Shown piece after piece: positions 25,783 to 34,610 of a stretch of 64,000 nt of DNA (position 1 is its first letter; every line of letters starts with the position of its first letter). The translations under genes and the position numbers were made by a program. The DNA lies in the NCBI RefSeq assembly GCF_024055575.1, contig NZ_JAMXOE010000007.1, positions 62,001 to 126,000 of the forward strand, read 5' to 3'. This DNA comes from Mucilaginibacter flavidus (lineage in GTDB: Bacteria; Bacteroidota; Bacteroidia; Sphingobacteriales; Sphingobacteriaceae). The notes below the pieces were generated by a model, which saw nothing but the letters and a program-made list of their open reading frames with translations, was not told where the DNA came from and did no database searches.

Positions 25783-26364
25783 TCAGGAAAAGTCCTTCAG
25801 CCGCTCAAAATCTTCTTTTGTATCTATATCGATACTGCCCAACACAAATGGCACAGTGGTTATGTTCACCTCGTGTTTTAGCATCAGTTGTTTGGCACCT
25901 TCGTTACCTTTTAGTAAAAACAATTCCGGAAAGTAATGACTGTCGAAAAGTACCGGGGGGCCAACCGCTTTGTCATATGCGCAGGCCGTGATACTTTTAG
26001 GGCCGCTTACGGCAATAAGCTGTAGCAAAAGCTCTGTCGTTACGAACGGCTGGTCGCACAACATTAATATTATCGACGAAATTTTTGCATGGTTTGTTTG
26101 CAAATGGGCGATGCCAGCACGGATAGATGAGGACATGCCTTCACTCCAGGCTCTATTATAGGCTACTTCGACTGGCAGTTTTTCGATGGTCGGCAGGATT
26201 ATATCACTATTTGCGCCCAAAACAACAATAACAGGTTGGCAACCGGTAGCCAAAGCGATTTCTATATTTCGCTGTAACAGGGTTTTGTTTTGATAAACTA
26301 AATTCTGTTTTGGTGTGCCAAACCTGCTTGACGAACCCGCCGCCAGGATAACGATCCCTGTCAT
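25783..26364 (-). CDS. Molybdenum-cofactor cytidylyltransferase-like NTP transferase (MocA family)
   Basis: 193 residues. The nucleotide-binding signature LAAGSSSRFGTPKQ is at 7-20 and the metal-binding segment is MLCDQPFV (near 109-116). GPPVLFDSHYFPEL and IDIDTKEDFERL close the fold, as in MocA/YgfJ. MocA transfers CMP to Moco to make molybdopterin cytosine dinucleotide for xanthine-dehydrogenase-type enzymes. Its neighbour 7 nt upstream is xdhC, the usual partner, which supports this role over MobA. No xanthine or aldehyde dehydrogenase gene is in the window, so its client must be elsewhere. Confidence 0.85.
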   Translation of the reverse strand: MTGIVILAAGSSSRFGTPKQNLVYQNKTLLQRNIEIALATGCQPVIVVLGANSDIILPTIEKLPVEVAYNRAWSEGMSSSIRAGIAHLQTNHAKISSIILMLCDQPFVTTELLLQLIAVSGPKSITACAYDKAVGPPVLFDSHYFPELFLLKGNEGAKQLMLKHEVNITTVPFVLGSIDIDTKEDFERLKDFS

Positions 26365-26371
26365 TTTTTAT

Positions 26372-27541
26372 TTAGTTTTTTGCTTCTTCGGCCGTAGCGG
26401 TTTGCTGCATAACCGGCTTAATGTGCCTGGTATGTACCGCCTTTTTATCTCTTAATGAGTTAATTGTTTTTTTGTTTAATACGGCCTGTATCTCTGCAAT
26501 AATTGACAATGCAATTTCGTCCGAATTTTCAGAGCCGATATCAATTCCTGCCGGGCCGAAAATACTTTCCAATTGGTCGTTTGTCACATTAATCCCTTCT
26601 TCCTTCAATTCATCCAGCATTCTTTGCAATCTTTTTTTAGGGCCCAATGACGCCACGTAAGGCAATTTTAAAGGTAACAGCTGCCTTAGCATCGCCATGT
26701 CATAGTTGTAATTGTGGGTCATCAATATCATTGCGGTCCGGTCATCCAAAACAATATTTGCAAGTGTTTTGTCTGGCTTGGCGATAACGATTTTTTTTAC
26801 CTGAGGAAAGCGCTCTGGCACTGCGTAATTCGCCCTTCCATCAACCAAAGTTACCTGCCAGCCTAACACCGAAGCAAACTGAACTACAGGAATAGCATCG
26901 TTGCCCGCCCCAAAAATCACCAGTGAAACAGTTGGCTGCAAAAGCTCAATAAAACAGGTATATCCATTGCCGTAAACATAGGTTTTAGTTACCGAGTTTC
27001 CATTTTTAAGCACGTCTACAGCATCTGCAAACACCGCATCTTTAATTTCTTCGTCAACAATATTCCCCTGCGTGGTTTCATCAGCTTTCATCAATAAACA
27101 GGTACCGGGCTGCGGGGCCTGCCTGTCGGCAAGTGAAAACATGGTAACCAGCACAACGGGCTCCCTTTTGCTCAAAAACCGTTTAAACAAGGTGATAGGG
27201 GAGTTTTCTTTAGCCGCGAATATAGGTTCAATAAGAATATGGATTATACCGTTACACCCCAGACCCACACCAAACTTGGCATCGTCGTCGTCGGTGGTAT
27301 CATAAGTAACCAGCATGGGTTTGCTTTGCGCCATGGCCAGCCGCGCTTTTCGCAGGGCGTCACCTTCCAGACAGCCCCCGCTTATAGCACCCGTAAGCTG
27401 CCCGTCTTCGCTAACCAGCATGCGCGCGCCTGCCCGCCTGTACGACGAACCCTCAACCAGTACAACTGTTGCCAGCGCTGTTTGTCTGCTGGCTGCGTTT
27501 GCTTTATCGAATGCGTTAATAATATCGTTTAGTTCTTTCAA
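26372..27541 (-). CDS. XdhC/CoxI family Moco maturation protein
   Basis: 389 residues. The N-terminal XdhC/CoxI domain has the landmarks VEGSSYRRAGARMLV (about 29-43), GAISGGCLEGD and GLGCNGIIHILIEP. The C-terminal Rossmann domain (about 200-345) contains VIFGAGNDAIPVVQFA and LMTHNYNYDMAMLRQLLPL. XdhC binds Moco, helps to sulfurate it and inserts it into xanthine-dehydrogenase-type apoenzymes in the cytoplasm. It is the first gene of a two-gene operon with the MocA-like gene and is divergent from moaA. The C-terminal 40 residues are charged and probably flexible. Confidence 0.9.
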   Translation of the reverse strand: MKELNDIINAFDKANAASRQTALATVVLVEGSSYRRAGARMLVSEDGQLTGAISGGCLEGDALRKARLAMAQSKPMLVTYDTTDDDDAKFGVGLGCNGIIHILIEPIFAAKENSPITLFKRFLSKREPVVLVTMFSLADRQAPQPGTCLLMKADETTQGNIVDEEIKDAVFADAVDVLKNGNSVTKTYVYGNGYTCFIELLQPTVSLVIFGAGNDAIPVVQFASVLGWQVTLVDGRANYAVPERFPQVKKIVIAKPDKTLANIVLDDRTAMILMTHNYNYDMAMLRQLLPLKLPYVASLGPKKRLQRMLDELKEEGINVTNDQLESIFGPAGIDIGSENSDEIALSIIAEIQAVLNKKTINSLRDKKAVHTRHIKPVMQQTATAEEAKN

Positions 27542-27749
27542 TGCCGATGGTTAGATAAACAAATATAATGCAATGGGTTAAAATTAGTGTTATCGGCACT
27601 TTTAAATGTGCTTTTGTAAATAATATGTTATTTAACACATAAAAAGTACAATTAACAAACAATAGGCTAACTTGTATTATTTACCTTTACAAAAGCATCG
27701 TACAATAAAATATTGGCGAAGTTGTATTAACATTTTAAAACTTTATTGC

Positions 27750-28739
27750 TTGTTAACAGATAATCACGGACGGAAAATTAATTACCTGCGCCTTGCGGTG
27801 ACAGACCGCTGCAACCTGCGCTGTTTTTATTGCATGCCCGAGGATGGTTTGAACTGGCTGTCGCGTGCGCAGTTAATGACGTACGAAGAAATGCTGCAAA
27901 CCTGCGCGCTCTTAGTTGGAATGGGTATCGAAAAAATACGCATTACCGGGGGGGAACCATTTGTACGCAAGGATATAATGAAGCTTTTAACGGCTATATC
28001 AAAACTCGATGGATTAAAGGAGCTAACGCTTACAACCAACGGTGTTTTGACAGCGCCGCACGTAAGTGAGCTGAAGCAGATTGGCGTAAAATCGGTGAAT
28101 TTAAGTTTGGATACGCTTGATGCCGGTCGTTTCTTTAGCATAACTAAGCGCGACGAATTTGCCAATGTGATGGCAACTATGGACGAACTGTTGAAGCATG
28201 ATATAGAGGTGAAAATAAATGCAGTGGTGATGGATGGCAAAAATACACAGGATATTCTTCCTTTGGTTGAGCTGACAAAAGAACTGCCTGTAAGCGTCCG
28301 TTTTATTGAGGAGATGCCTTTTAATGGCAATGGCCATGTATACTCGGGTATTAAATGGGACTACGTGCGCATTTTGGACGAGATAAAAACTGCTTATCCT
28401 GGTATTGTTAAATTGGAAGACCCGGAATATTCAACTTCATATAATTACCAGGTTCCGGGCTATTTAGGAAGCGTTGGCATAATTGCCGCTTATTCACGTA
28501 CCTTTTGCGGTACCTGCAACCGTATACGTATTACCCCGGAAGGTGAGCTAAAAACCTGCCTGTATGATAATGGCGTGTTGAATATCAAAGACCAGTTGCG
28601 TGCCGGAATTAGCGAAATTGACTTGAAAACTATGCTGCTTACTACATTTAATACCCGAGCCAAAGATGGCTGGGAAGCAGAGCAATTACGGACCGAAAAC
28701 GTAAGAATACATGAATCAATGGCCACCATTGGTGGTTAA
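27750..28739 (+). CDS. moaA: GTP 3',8-cyclase MoaA
   Basis: 329 residues from a TTG start, the usual MoaA size. The radical-SAM cluster cysteines are C21, C25 and C28 (DRCNLRCFYCMP). The second, GTP-binding 4Fe-4S site is C253, C256 and C270 (FCGTCNRIRI and TCLYD). The protein ends in the functional GG (ATIGG). It converts GTP to 3',8-cyclo-GTP, the first step of Moco synthesis. An ATG at 27672 would add 26 residues that do not look like MoaA; the sequence LTDNHGRKINYLRLAVTDRC begins right at the TTG. It leads the run moaA-moeA-moaC-mobA-moeB. Confidence 0.95.
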   Translation: MLTDNHGRKINYLRLAVTDRCNLRCFYCMPEDGLNWLSRAQLMTYEEMLQTCALLVGMGIEKIRITGGEPFVRKDIMKLLTAISKLDGLKELTLTTNGVLTAPHVSELKQIGVKSVNLSLDTLDAGRFFSITKRDEFANVMATMDELLKHDIEVKINAVVMDGKNTQDILPLVELTKELPVSVRFIEEMPFNGNGHVYSGIKWDYVRILDEIKTAYPGIVKLEDPEYSTSYNYQVPGYLGSVGIIAAYSRTFCGTCNRIRITPEGELKTCLYDNGVLNIKDQLRAGISEIDLKTMLLTTFNTRAKDGWEAEQLRTENVRIHESMATIGG

Positions 28740-28765
28740 TAGTTTAACATTACAAAGCCGGTGCT

Positions 28766-29959
28766 ATGATAACTGTTGAGGAAGCCGAAAAAATAATACT
28801 TGCACAGGCAACGGATTATGGTGCTGAAATTATCCCGTTTGAGCTGGCCCTTGGCAGGGTATTGGCCGAAAATATAAAAGCCGACCGCGACCTGCCGCCA
28901 TTTAACCGGGTAACCATGGATGGCATTGCTGTGAACTATGATGCTGTTGCAGATGGTATAAGCACTTTTAAGATAAAAGCCACCCAAGCCGCCGGAGATG
29001 AACCGGTTGAAATAGAAGAGAATGACGAGTGCGTAGAGATAATGACCGGGGCAATGCTGCCTGCATCGGCCGATACGATAATCCGCTATGAGGATCTGTC
29101 GCTTCGTGCCGGTTTGGCAACGCTTGTAACGCAGGAGATAAAACGCGGGCAGAATATCCACTATAAAGGCAAAGATAAAAAGCATAACGACCAGGTGGCC
29201 GGCATTGGCCAGGTAATAACCCCGGCGCTCATCAGTATGGTTGCCTCGGTGGGCGAGACCGAGTTAAGAGTGAAAAAGCTGCCCCGGGTAGTTATTATTT
29301 CTTCGGGCGATGAACTGGTTGAAGTTGATCAAATCCCGTCGCCATACCAAATACGGCGATCGAACAATTACACAGTAAAAGCAGTTTTAAAACAGCACAA
29401 TATAGAGGCCAATATGCTGCATTTGCCGGATGATCCTGATGTTATAAAAAAACAATTAAAAACCTGCCTTGAAAATTATGATGTGTTGTTACTTAGCGGC
29501 GGCATATCAATGGGCAAGTTTGACTATATGCCAAAAGCGTTGGAAGAACTGCATGTGGAGTCTTTGTTTTATAAGGTGCAGCAACGCCCCGGAAAGCCGT
29601 TTTGGTTTGGCAAGCACAACAAAGGGCCGCTGGTTTTTGCGTTCCCCGGTAACCCTGTAGCTACGTTTATGTGCCTCCACCGCTATTTTTTGCCATGGTT
29701 AAATGCATCGGTAGGGAAGGAGCCGCAAATAACAATGCGGGCTGTATTAAATAACCGGGTAAGCTTTCATCACCCATTGAAATATTTTTTGCAGGTAAAA
29801 CTACATCAAAACGAACACTGCCAGTTGGTAGCTACCCCGGTTGAAGGCAATGGCTCAGGCGATTTTGCTAACCTGACGGATACTGATGCGTTTATGGAGC
29901 TGCCTGCGCAGCGCAATGAGTTTAAAAAGGGAGAGGTTTTTAAGATATATACTTTTTAG
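28766..29959 (+). CDS. moeA: Molybdopterin molybdenumtransferase MoeA
   Basis: 397 residues, full length. MITVEEAEKIILAQ opens domain I, DRDLPPFNRVTMDGIAV is the MoeA signature (about 53-69), MTGAMLPASADTIIRYED lies in the catalytic domain, ISSGDELVE marks the nucleotide-binding region (near 176) and LLSGGISMGKFDY closes the active site. It inserts molybdate into adenylated molybdopterin. It lies 26 nt after moaA. No separate mogA/moaB gene for the adenylation step is visible in the window. Confidence 0.95.
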   Translation: MITVEEAEKIILAQATDYGAEIIPFELALGRVLAENIKADRDLPPFNRVTMDGIAVNYDAVADGISTFKIKATQAAGDEPVEIEENDECVEIMTGAMLPASADTIIRYEDLSLRAGLATLVTQEIKRGQNIHYKGKDKKHNDQVAGIGQVITPALISMVASVGETELRVKKLPRVVIISSGDELVEVDQIPSPYQIRRSNNYTVKAVLKQHNIEANMLHLPDDPDVIKKQLKTCLENYDVLLLSGGISMGKFDYMPKALEELHVESLFYKVQQRPGKPFWFGKHNKGPLVFAFPGNPVATFMCLHRYFLPWLNASVGKEPQITMRAVLNNRVSFHHPLKYFLQVKLHQNEHCQLVATPVEGNGSGDFANLTDTDAFMELPAQRNEFKKGEVFKIYTF

Positions 29960-30090
29960 TTTTGAACCTTGATTAAAGGATTTTAGAATTTCCCGATGCT
30001 TTAAAGTTAGTAAAGTTTAATCAAAGCAAATTAACATTCAGACAAAATCGGTGAAATCACAAAGTAATCGGTGCAATCAAAATATTAAAA

Positions 30091-30561
30091 ATGCTAACGC
30101 ACATAGATAATAAAGGCAACCCTACAATGGTAGATGTATCTGTTAAACAGGTTACACACCGCACAGCAACGGCGCGTAGTATTGTATCTCTTCCCGCTGA
30201 AGTGTTGGAGTATTTAGCCAATGATGATATACAAACCAAAAAGGGTTCCGTATTTCAGACGGCTATAATTGCCGGTATTATGGCGGCAAAAAAAACAGGT
30301 GATCTGATCCCGCTTTGCCATCCACTGGGTTTGGACAACTGTAAAATAGAGATCGGCTTTAATGAAAAACAAGAAGTGGTTATTGATTGTACTGCAAGCA
30401 TCACTGCTAAAACCGGAGTAGAGATGGAAGCCCTGGTTGGCGCCTCAATAGCTGCTTTAACCGTTTACGATATGTGCAAGGCTATGAGCCATGATATAAT
30501 AATAAAGGAAACGAAGCTAATTGAAAAATCAGGGGGGAAACGTGATTTCAAAAGAGCATAG
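30091..30561 (+). CDS. moaC: Cyclic pyranopterin monophosphate synthase MoaC
   Basis: 156 residues. Landmarks in order: MVDVSVKQVTHRTATARS, GIMAAKKTGDLIPLCHPL (active-site loop with the His), the KTGVEMEALVGAS catalytic segment and LTVYDMCKAMSHD. It rearranges 3',8-cyclo-GTP to cyclic pyranopterin monophosphate. The 3' end overlaps the following mobA-fusion gene. The 130 nt before it are partly repetitive (ATCGGTGAAATC and ATCGGTGCAATC). Confidence 0.95.
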   Translation: MLTHIDNKGNPTMVDVSVKQVTHRTATARSIVSLPAEVLEYLANDDIQTKKGSVFQTAIIAGIMAAKKTGDLIPLCHPLGLDNCKIEIGFNEKQEVVIDCTASITAKTGVEMEALVGASIAALTVYDMCKAMSHDIIIKETKLIEKSGGKRDFKRA

Positions 30562-31708
30562 CAAACATACGGCCCTTGTTAGGCCCGCATTCGGAACGTT
30601 TAACCGCAAAGAGTGGGCAATTGTTGGCGCACCCTGCACCAATATTAAATTATTGGCCGGCCAGGTTATCAGCGCCTTATCGGTGAATTACAAATGCGCT
30701 TATGTTGATACCACGCACAACGACCACGTTGTTCAATTACCGGGCAAACTGGCTTCGGGTGCTGTATTCGAATATACCGACGAAATTAATTACCGCCAAC
30801 TGAATTACAGCGCTGACTTTAACAGCTTTACACTACGGGAAACATTTGCAGCAGCCGATTTGGTAATAGCAAATGGCAACCATCATCAATGCAAAGCGCA
30901 GGTGGTTATCATCAGCGAAAATAAAAGGGCATCGCTACAAAAAAGAATAGACCAGCTTACCAATGTACAACTATTGCTGCTGGCCGATGGTACCGATGAT
31001 GTTTTCGACTTTATTAAAGATGCAATACCAAACTGGCAGCAACTGCCGCTTTACCAGGTTAGTGACATTGAAAACATCGTTGCTTTTTTTAACGCGCAAA
31101 TGGAAAAAGCTAAGCCGGTGTTAAACGGATTGGTATTGGCGGGCGGCAAAAGCCAGCGCATGGGTTTTGATAAAGGCGAAGTTAACTGGCACGGCAAGGC
31201 CCAACGTTACCACATGGCCGACATGCTGAAAGCGTTTTGTAGCGATGTTTACATTTCATGCCGTGCAGACCAACAACAGGAAATTGACGCTTCTTATACG
31301 AGCCTCCCGGATACTTTTACGGGCCTTGGTCCCTATGGCGCTATATTATCTGCATTTAGAGAAAAACCAGACAGCGCCTGGTTGGTTATAGCATCAGATT
31401 TACCGCTGATGGACGAACCCGCATTACAATATTTGACAGATAACCGCAACCCTTCATCTGTTGCTACGGCTTACAACAGTCCGCAAATTGAGTTTCCTGA
31501 GCCATTGATAACTATTTGGGAGCCAAAGAGCTATCCAGTGCTGTTGTCTTTTTTGGCGCAGGGTTATTCGTGTCCCCGCAAGGTTTTGATAAATAACGAT
31601 GTTACACTTTTAAACGCACAGAACCCAGACGTGCTTACCAATGTTAATACACCCGATGAACTGGAACGGATAAAAAAAGTTCTTCATCAAAAAATAGCTG
31701 CCGAATGA
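30521..31708 (+). CDS. MobA-type molybdenum cofactor guanylyltransferase fused to an N-terminal MobB-like domain
   Basis: 395 residues in two parts. Residues about 200-395 are MobA: LNGLVLAGGKSQRMGFDKGE (nucleotide loop), DTFTGLGPYGAILSAF, VIASDLPLMDE (metal site) and the closing VNTPDELERI. MobA attaches GMP to Moco to give the guanine dinucleotide used by DMSO-reductase-family enzymes such as the YdeP-type protein of this island. Residues about 25-190 are arranged like the P-loop protein MobB, but the loop reads AIVGAPCTNIK and lacks the GK(S/T) needed to bind GTP, so this part is degenerate or binds something else. It overlaps moaC by 41 nt; a GTG at 30542 would shorten this. It overlaps moeB by 4 nt (ATGA). 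Confidence 0.85.
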   Translation: MKNQGGNVISKEHSKHTALVRPAFGTFNRKEWAIVGAPCTNIKLLAGQVISALSVNYKCAYVDTTHNDHVVQLPGKLASGAVFEYTDEINYRQLNYSADFNSFTLRETFAAADLVIANGNHHQCKAQVVIISENKRASLQKRIDQLTNVQLLLLADGTDDVFDFIKDAIPNWQQLPLYQVSDIENIVAFFNAQMEKAKPVLNGLVLAGGKSQRMGFDKGEVNWHGKAQRYHMADMLKAFCSDVYISCRADQQQEIDASYTSLPDTFTGLGPYGAILSAFREKPDSAWLVIASDLPLMDEPALQYLTDNRNPSSVATAYNSPQIEFPEPLITIWEPKSYPVLLSFLAQGYSCPRKVLINNDVTLLNAQNPDVLTNVNTPDELERIKKVLHQKIAAE

Positions 31709-32763
31709 ATCCCGAATTTTTACGATACAGCTGCCAGATAGCTTTGCCCGGTTTTAGCGAACAAAGCCAACATCAATTACAAAACGCCAGGGTACTGGTG
31801 GTTGGAGCAGGAGGACTTGGCTGCCCGGCTGCCCAATATTTAACAAGCGCTGGCATAGGCACCATCGGAATCGCCGATTTTGATATTGTATCAGAAAGTA
31901 ACCTGCACCGCCAGGTATTATATGGCCCGGCGGATTTTGGCTTAAAAAAAGTTGCAGTGGCCTGCGAACGCTTACAAAAACAAAACCCGGATGTGAAATT
32001 AGTGCCACACGATGTAAGGATAACTTCGCAAAATGTAATGGAGCTGATTGCCGGGTACGATATAATAGTTGATGGAACTGATAATTTTGAAACACGTTAC
32101 CTTTTGAATGATGCCGCAGTGCTAAGAGGGATACCTGTGGTTTATGGCGCTATTTACCAGTTTGAGGGCCAGGCAGCGGTTTGGAACTATAAATGCCCAA
32201 ATGGCAAACTATCGCCCAATTACCGCGACCTTTTCCCTAGCGTAAACGCTGCCCAAATTCCCAATTGTGCTGAAGGCGGTGTAATACCCACCCTTGCCGG
32301 GATAATAGGTTGCATACAGGCAAACGAGGTAATTAAATATATTACCCAAACCGGCGAACTGCTGGCCGGGAAGATCCTGGTTTTTGACGCACAAACCATG
32401 CAAAGCCGGGTCATAAAAATTGGTGAGGCAACCCAAACCCATATAACAAAGCTGGTAGAAACGATGGTGATCCCAACGCTAACGTCTGATGAATTAAAAA
32501 ATGATTTAGCGCAAAGTGCGGTCAAGCTAATTGATGTGAGAACAGAGGAGGAACGCGAAGAATTTAACATAGGCGGAGAACACATCCCCATAGCTGACGT
32601 TCTTGCTAATGTAGATGCTATTGCTCAAAACAATAAAACAGTTTTCTATTGCACAACAGGTAAACGCAGCACCGAAGCGGTGAAAATCGTCAAAAATAAA
32701 TACCCGGATGCAAATGTGTTTTCGTTAGAGGGCGGAACACGATTGATAGATTGGAACGATTAG
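31705..32763 (+). CDS. moeB: Molybdopterin-synthase adenylyltransferase MoeB with C-terminal rhodanese domain
   Basis: 352 residues. The E1-like domain (1-250) has the ATP-binding loop VVGAGGLGCPAAQYL (32-46), R69 in NLHRQ, DGTDNFETR, and the candidate catalytic Cys188 in PNCAEGGVIP. A rhodanese domain (about 265-352) contains IDVRTEEERE and the active-site loop YCTTGKRS. It adenylates the C-terminal glycine of MoaD, and the rhodanese could supply the sulfur. The two CxxC zinc pairs of E. coli MoeB are absent: the first position reads SPNYRDLFP, a known trend in Bacteroidota homologues. A ThiF role in thiamine synthesis is possible, but the context favours Moco. Confidence 0.88.
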   Translation: MNPEFLRYSCQIALPGFSEQSQHQLQNARVLVVGAGGLGCPAAQYLTSAGIGTIGIADFDIVSESNLHRQVLYGPADFGLKKVAVACERLQKQNPDVKLVPHDVRITSQNVMELIAGYDIIVDGTDNFETRYLLNDAAVLRGIPVVYGAIYQFEGQAAVWNYKCPNGKLSPNYRDLFPSVNAAQIPNCAEGGVIPTLAGIIGCIQANEVIKYITQTGELLAGKILVFDAQTMQSRVIKIGEATQTHITKLVETMVIPTLTSDELKNDLAQSAVKLIDVRTEEEREEFNIGGEHIPIADVLANVDAIAQNNKTVFYCTTGKRSTEAVKIVKNKYPDANVFSLEGGTRLIDWND

Positions 32764-32806
32764 CAGGATAAAACATTCGAAAGATTAAAAATCTTGTAAA
32801 TCCTCA

Positions 32807-32832
32807 GCATCCTTAAATCGTGTTAAGGATGC
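32807..32832. repeat. Perfect hairpin spanning the moaE stop codon
   Basis: GCATCCTTAA and TTAAGGATGC (10 bp each) enclose a 6-nt loop. The moaE stop (32823-32825, minus strand) lies in the right arm. It is positioned between the convergent moeB and moaE genes and could act as a terminator, though no long T run follows. Confidence 0.65.
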
Positions 32833-33242
32833 GCTGCCACCCAAACTTCGCCATCTTCAAAAATTTCTTTTTTCCAGATAGGCACAGTTTGTTTCAGGGT
32901 ATCTATAATGTAACGGCATGCATCAAATGCGGCAGCGCGATGTGCGGCTGATACCGCAATAACCACAGGCACCTCGCCAACGTCCAATACTCCGGTACGG
33001 TGATGTATCAACACCTTTTGCACCGGCCATTTTTCAAAAGCCTGGTTGGCGATTTTCTCCATCTCGGCAATGGCCATTGGCTCATAGGCCTCGAACTCCA
33101 GCCGGATTACGTTTTTGCCTTTGGTGGCGTTACGTACAGTGCCAATGAATACATCAATGCCGCCCGATTCCGGGGACATTATCCAATCGATGGGGGATTG
33201 GATGTTGAGGGGGGAAGAAAATATTTGGATGTTTGTGTTCAA
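32823..33242 (-). CDS. moaE: Molybdopterin synthase catalytic subunit MoaE
   Basis: 139 residues. SGGIDVFIGTVRNATKGKNV (26-45) is the MoaE signature strand, followed by LEFEAYEPMA, VLIHHRTGVLDVGE, VAVSAAHRAAAFDACRY-like core residues and the catalytic Lys pair in PIWKKEIFEDGEVWV. With MoaD it adds two sulfurs to cyclic pyranopterin monophosphate to form molybdopterin. It is convergent with moeB and 105 nt downstream of moaD on the same strand, with an inverted repeat between them. Confidence 0.95.
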   Translation of the reverse strand: MNTNIQIFSSPLNIQSPIDWIMSPESGGIDVFIGTVRNATKGKNVIRLEFEAYEPMAIAEMEKIANQAFEKWPVQKVLIHHRTGVLDVGEVPVVIAVSAAHRAAAFDACRYIIDTLKQTVPIWKKEIFEDGEVWVAAHP

Positions 33243-33262
33243 TTTATTTAAGCATTTGTCAG

Positions 33263-33348
33263 AACCATGATTTTCTTGATTTTAGGATTACCGCGATTGT
33301 GCAGCCGTAAATCATCAAGTAAATCTTTTAATCCTATAAATCATGGTT
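33263..33348. repeat. Intergenic inverted repeat between moaD and moaE, GATTACCGCGAT family
   Basis: Left arm 33263-33290 (AACCATGATTTTCTTGATTT and on) pairs with right arm 33329-33348 (TAATCCTATAAATCATGGTT), ending at the moaD stop codon. The internal GATTACCGCGAT is repeated at 58774-58855, so the element is dispersed. Confidence 0.75.
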
Positions 33349-33590
33349 TACCCTCCACTCACCGGTGGAATTATCGCAATTTCATCCCGCTCATGCAAGT
33401 TATCGCCGGGTAAAGCATATTCATTATTTACCGCCACCATGTACGATGCAAGCTGCTTTAAGCGCGGGTATTGTTGCTCCAAAATGTATTTTAAATTATA
33501 AACTGTAGCGTCATTTGCCAGTTCCAAATTAACGGACGTGCCCCCGAATATATCCTTTGCAATGCCAAACGCCAGAATTTTAATGTTCAT
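33348..33590 (-). CDS. moaD: Molybdopterin synthase sulfur carrier subunit MoaD
   Basis: 80 residues with a ubiquitin-like pattern. It starts MNIKILAFGIAKDIFGG and ends IAIIPPVSGG with the essential terminal Gly-Gly (79-80) that MoeB adenylates and that is then thiocarboxylated. It works as the sulfur donor for MoaE. The moaD-moaE pair is on the strand opposite to the rest of the pathway, flanked by moeB and fdhD. Its stop codon is immediately followed by the inverted repeat at 33263-33348. Confidence 0.95.
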   Translation of the reverse strand: MNIKILAFGIAKDIFGGTSVNLELANDATVYNLKYILEQQYPRLKQLASYMVAVNNEYALPGDNLHERDEIAIIPPVSGG

Positions 33591-33746
33591 GCCTCAAAAT
33601 TAGATGAAAATACTTAGAAATAATGCTCATTCGCATTGAAATATTTGAACTTACATTTAAAGCAAAACAATCTTAAATTGCATTGGTTTTTATAATATGC
33701 AAAGCGCTGAGTTTATCTCACGTCTCAAATGCAACATCTCAAATCT

Positions 33747-34610
33747 ATGTCTTCGATAAAAAAGGTAACAGTTACAAAAGTAAACGATGCCGAAGGTGCT
33801 GCCGCAACCTTCGATGTCCTGGCCGTTGAGGAACCGCTTGAAATACGGCTTGCCTACACTTTAAACGGAGAGCCCAAAACCCAAAACGTATCGGTTACCA
33901 TGCGCACGCCTGGCAACGATGCTGAACTGGCTGCGGGGTTTTTATTTACTGAGGGTATTGTGAAAAATGCTGGTGAGATTGCTGATGTTGATTATTGCTT
34001 TATCGCTTGTGCAGAAAACAAGGAGAACGTAATTCAGGTTAAACTGCGTGATGGTGTTGTTCCGGATTTGAAGAACGCAGAGCGCAATTTTTACACTACT
34101 TCCAGCTGCGGAGTTTGTGGCAAAGGTTCTATCAGCGCTATTCGTACAGTTGGCAATTTTGTTCAGCAGGACAATGATATTGCTGTAGATTCTGACCTGC
34201 TACACCAGCTACCGGCGATTTTACGGGCACAGCAAGCGGTTTTTGAAGAGACAGGCGGGTTACATGCCTCTGCGCTATTTAATTTGGATGGCGAACTGCT
34301 TCTGTTAAGCGAAGACGTCGGTCGTCACAACGCTTTGGATAAATTGATTGGTGCTGCTCTCCGGCAAGGACTACTACCTTTAAATAATCATATTTTACTG
34401 TTAAGCGGCCGAGCCAGTTTCGAGCTGGTACAAAAAGCTGTAATGGCAGGCATTAGGATTATCGCAGCAGTTGGTGCCCCATCAAGCCTGGCAGTTGAGC
34501 TGGCGGCAGAATTTGATATAACCTTAGCCGGTTTTTTACGCAACCGGCGTTTTAATATTTACACTGCGGCGCGCCGCATACTAACCCCTATACATGAAAC
34601 TTCGAATTAA
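33747..34610 (+). CDS. fdhD: Formate dehydrogenase accessory sulfurtransferase FdhD
   Basis: 287 residues from MSSIKKVTVTKVND; an in-frame ATG at 33729 is possible but lies in a repetitive stretch (ATCTCAAATCTATG). Landmarks: VTMRTPGNDAELAAGFLFTE, the sulfur-transfer CxxC in TSSCGVCGKGS (Cys127/Cys130 counted from 33729), EDVGRHNALDKLIGA and LLLSGRASFELV. FdhD passes sulfur from a cysteine desulfurase to Moco bound in formate-dehydrogenase-type enzymes. Its genomic partner two genes on is an FdhF/YdeP oxidoreductase, the probable client. It overlaps the next gene by 17 nt. Confidence 0.95.
   Translation: MSSIKKVTVTKVNDAEGAAATFDVLAVEEPLEIRLAYTLNGEPKTQNVSVTMRTPGNDAELAAGFLFTEGIVKNAGEIADVDYCFIACAENKENVIQVKLRDGVVPDLKNAERNFYTTSSCGVCGKGSISAIRTVGNFVQQDNDIAVDSDLLHQLPAILRAQQAVFEETGGLHASALFNLDGELLLLSEDVGRHNALDKLIGAALRQGLLPLNNHILLLSGRASFELVQKAVMAGIRIIAAVGAPSSLAVELAAEFDITLAGFLRNRRFNIYTAARRILTPIHETSN

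Noticed and set aside
25783..27541. Xanthine dehydrogenase locus
   Set aside because: Only the accessory genes (MocA-like, XdhC) are present; no large, FAD or 2Fe-2S subunit occurs in the window.
27672..27749. Longer moaA start at the ATG 27672
   Set aside because: The 26 extra residues do not resemble MoaA, and the TTG start gives exactly the usual 329 residues.
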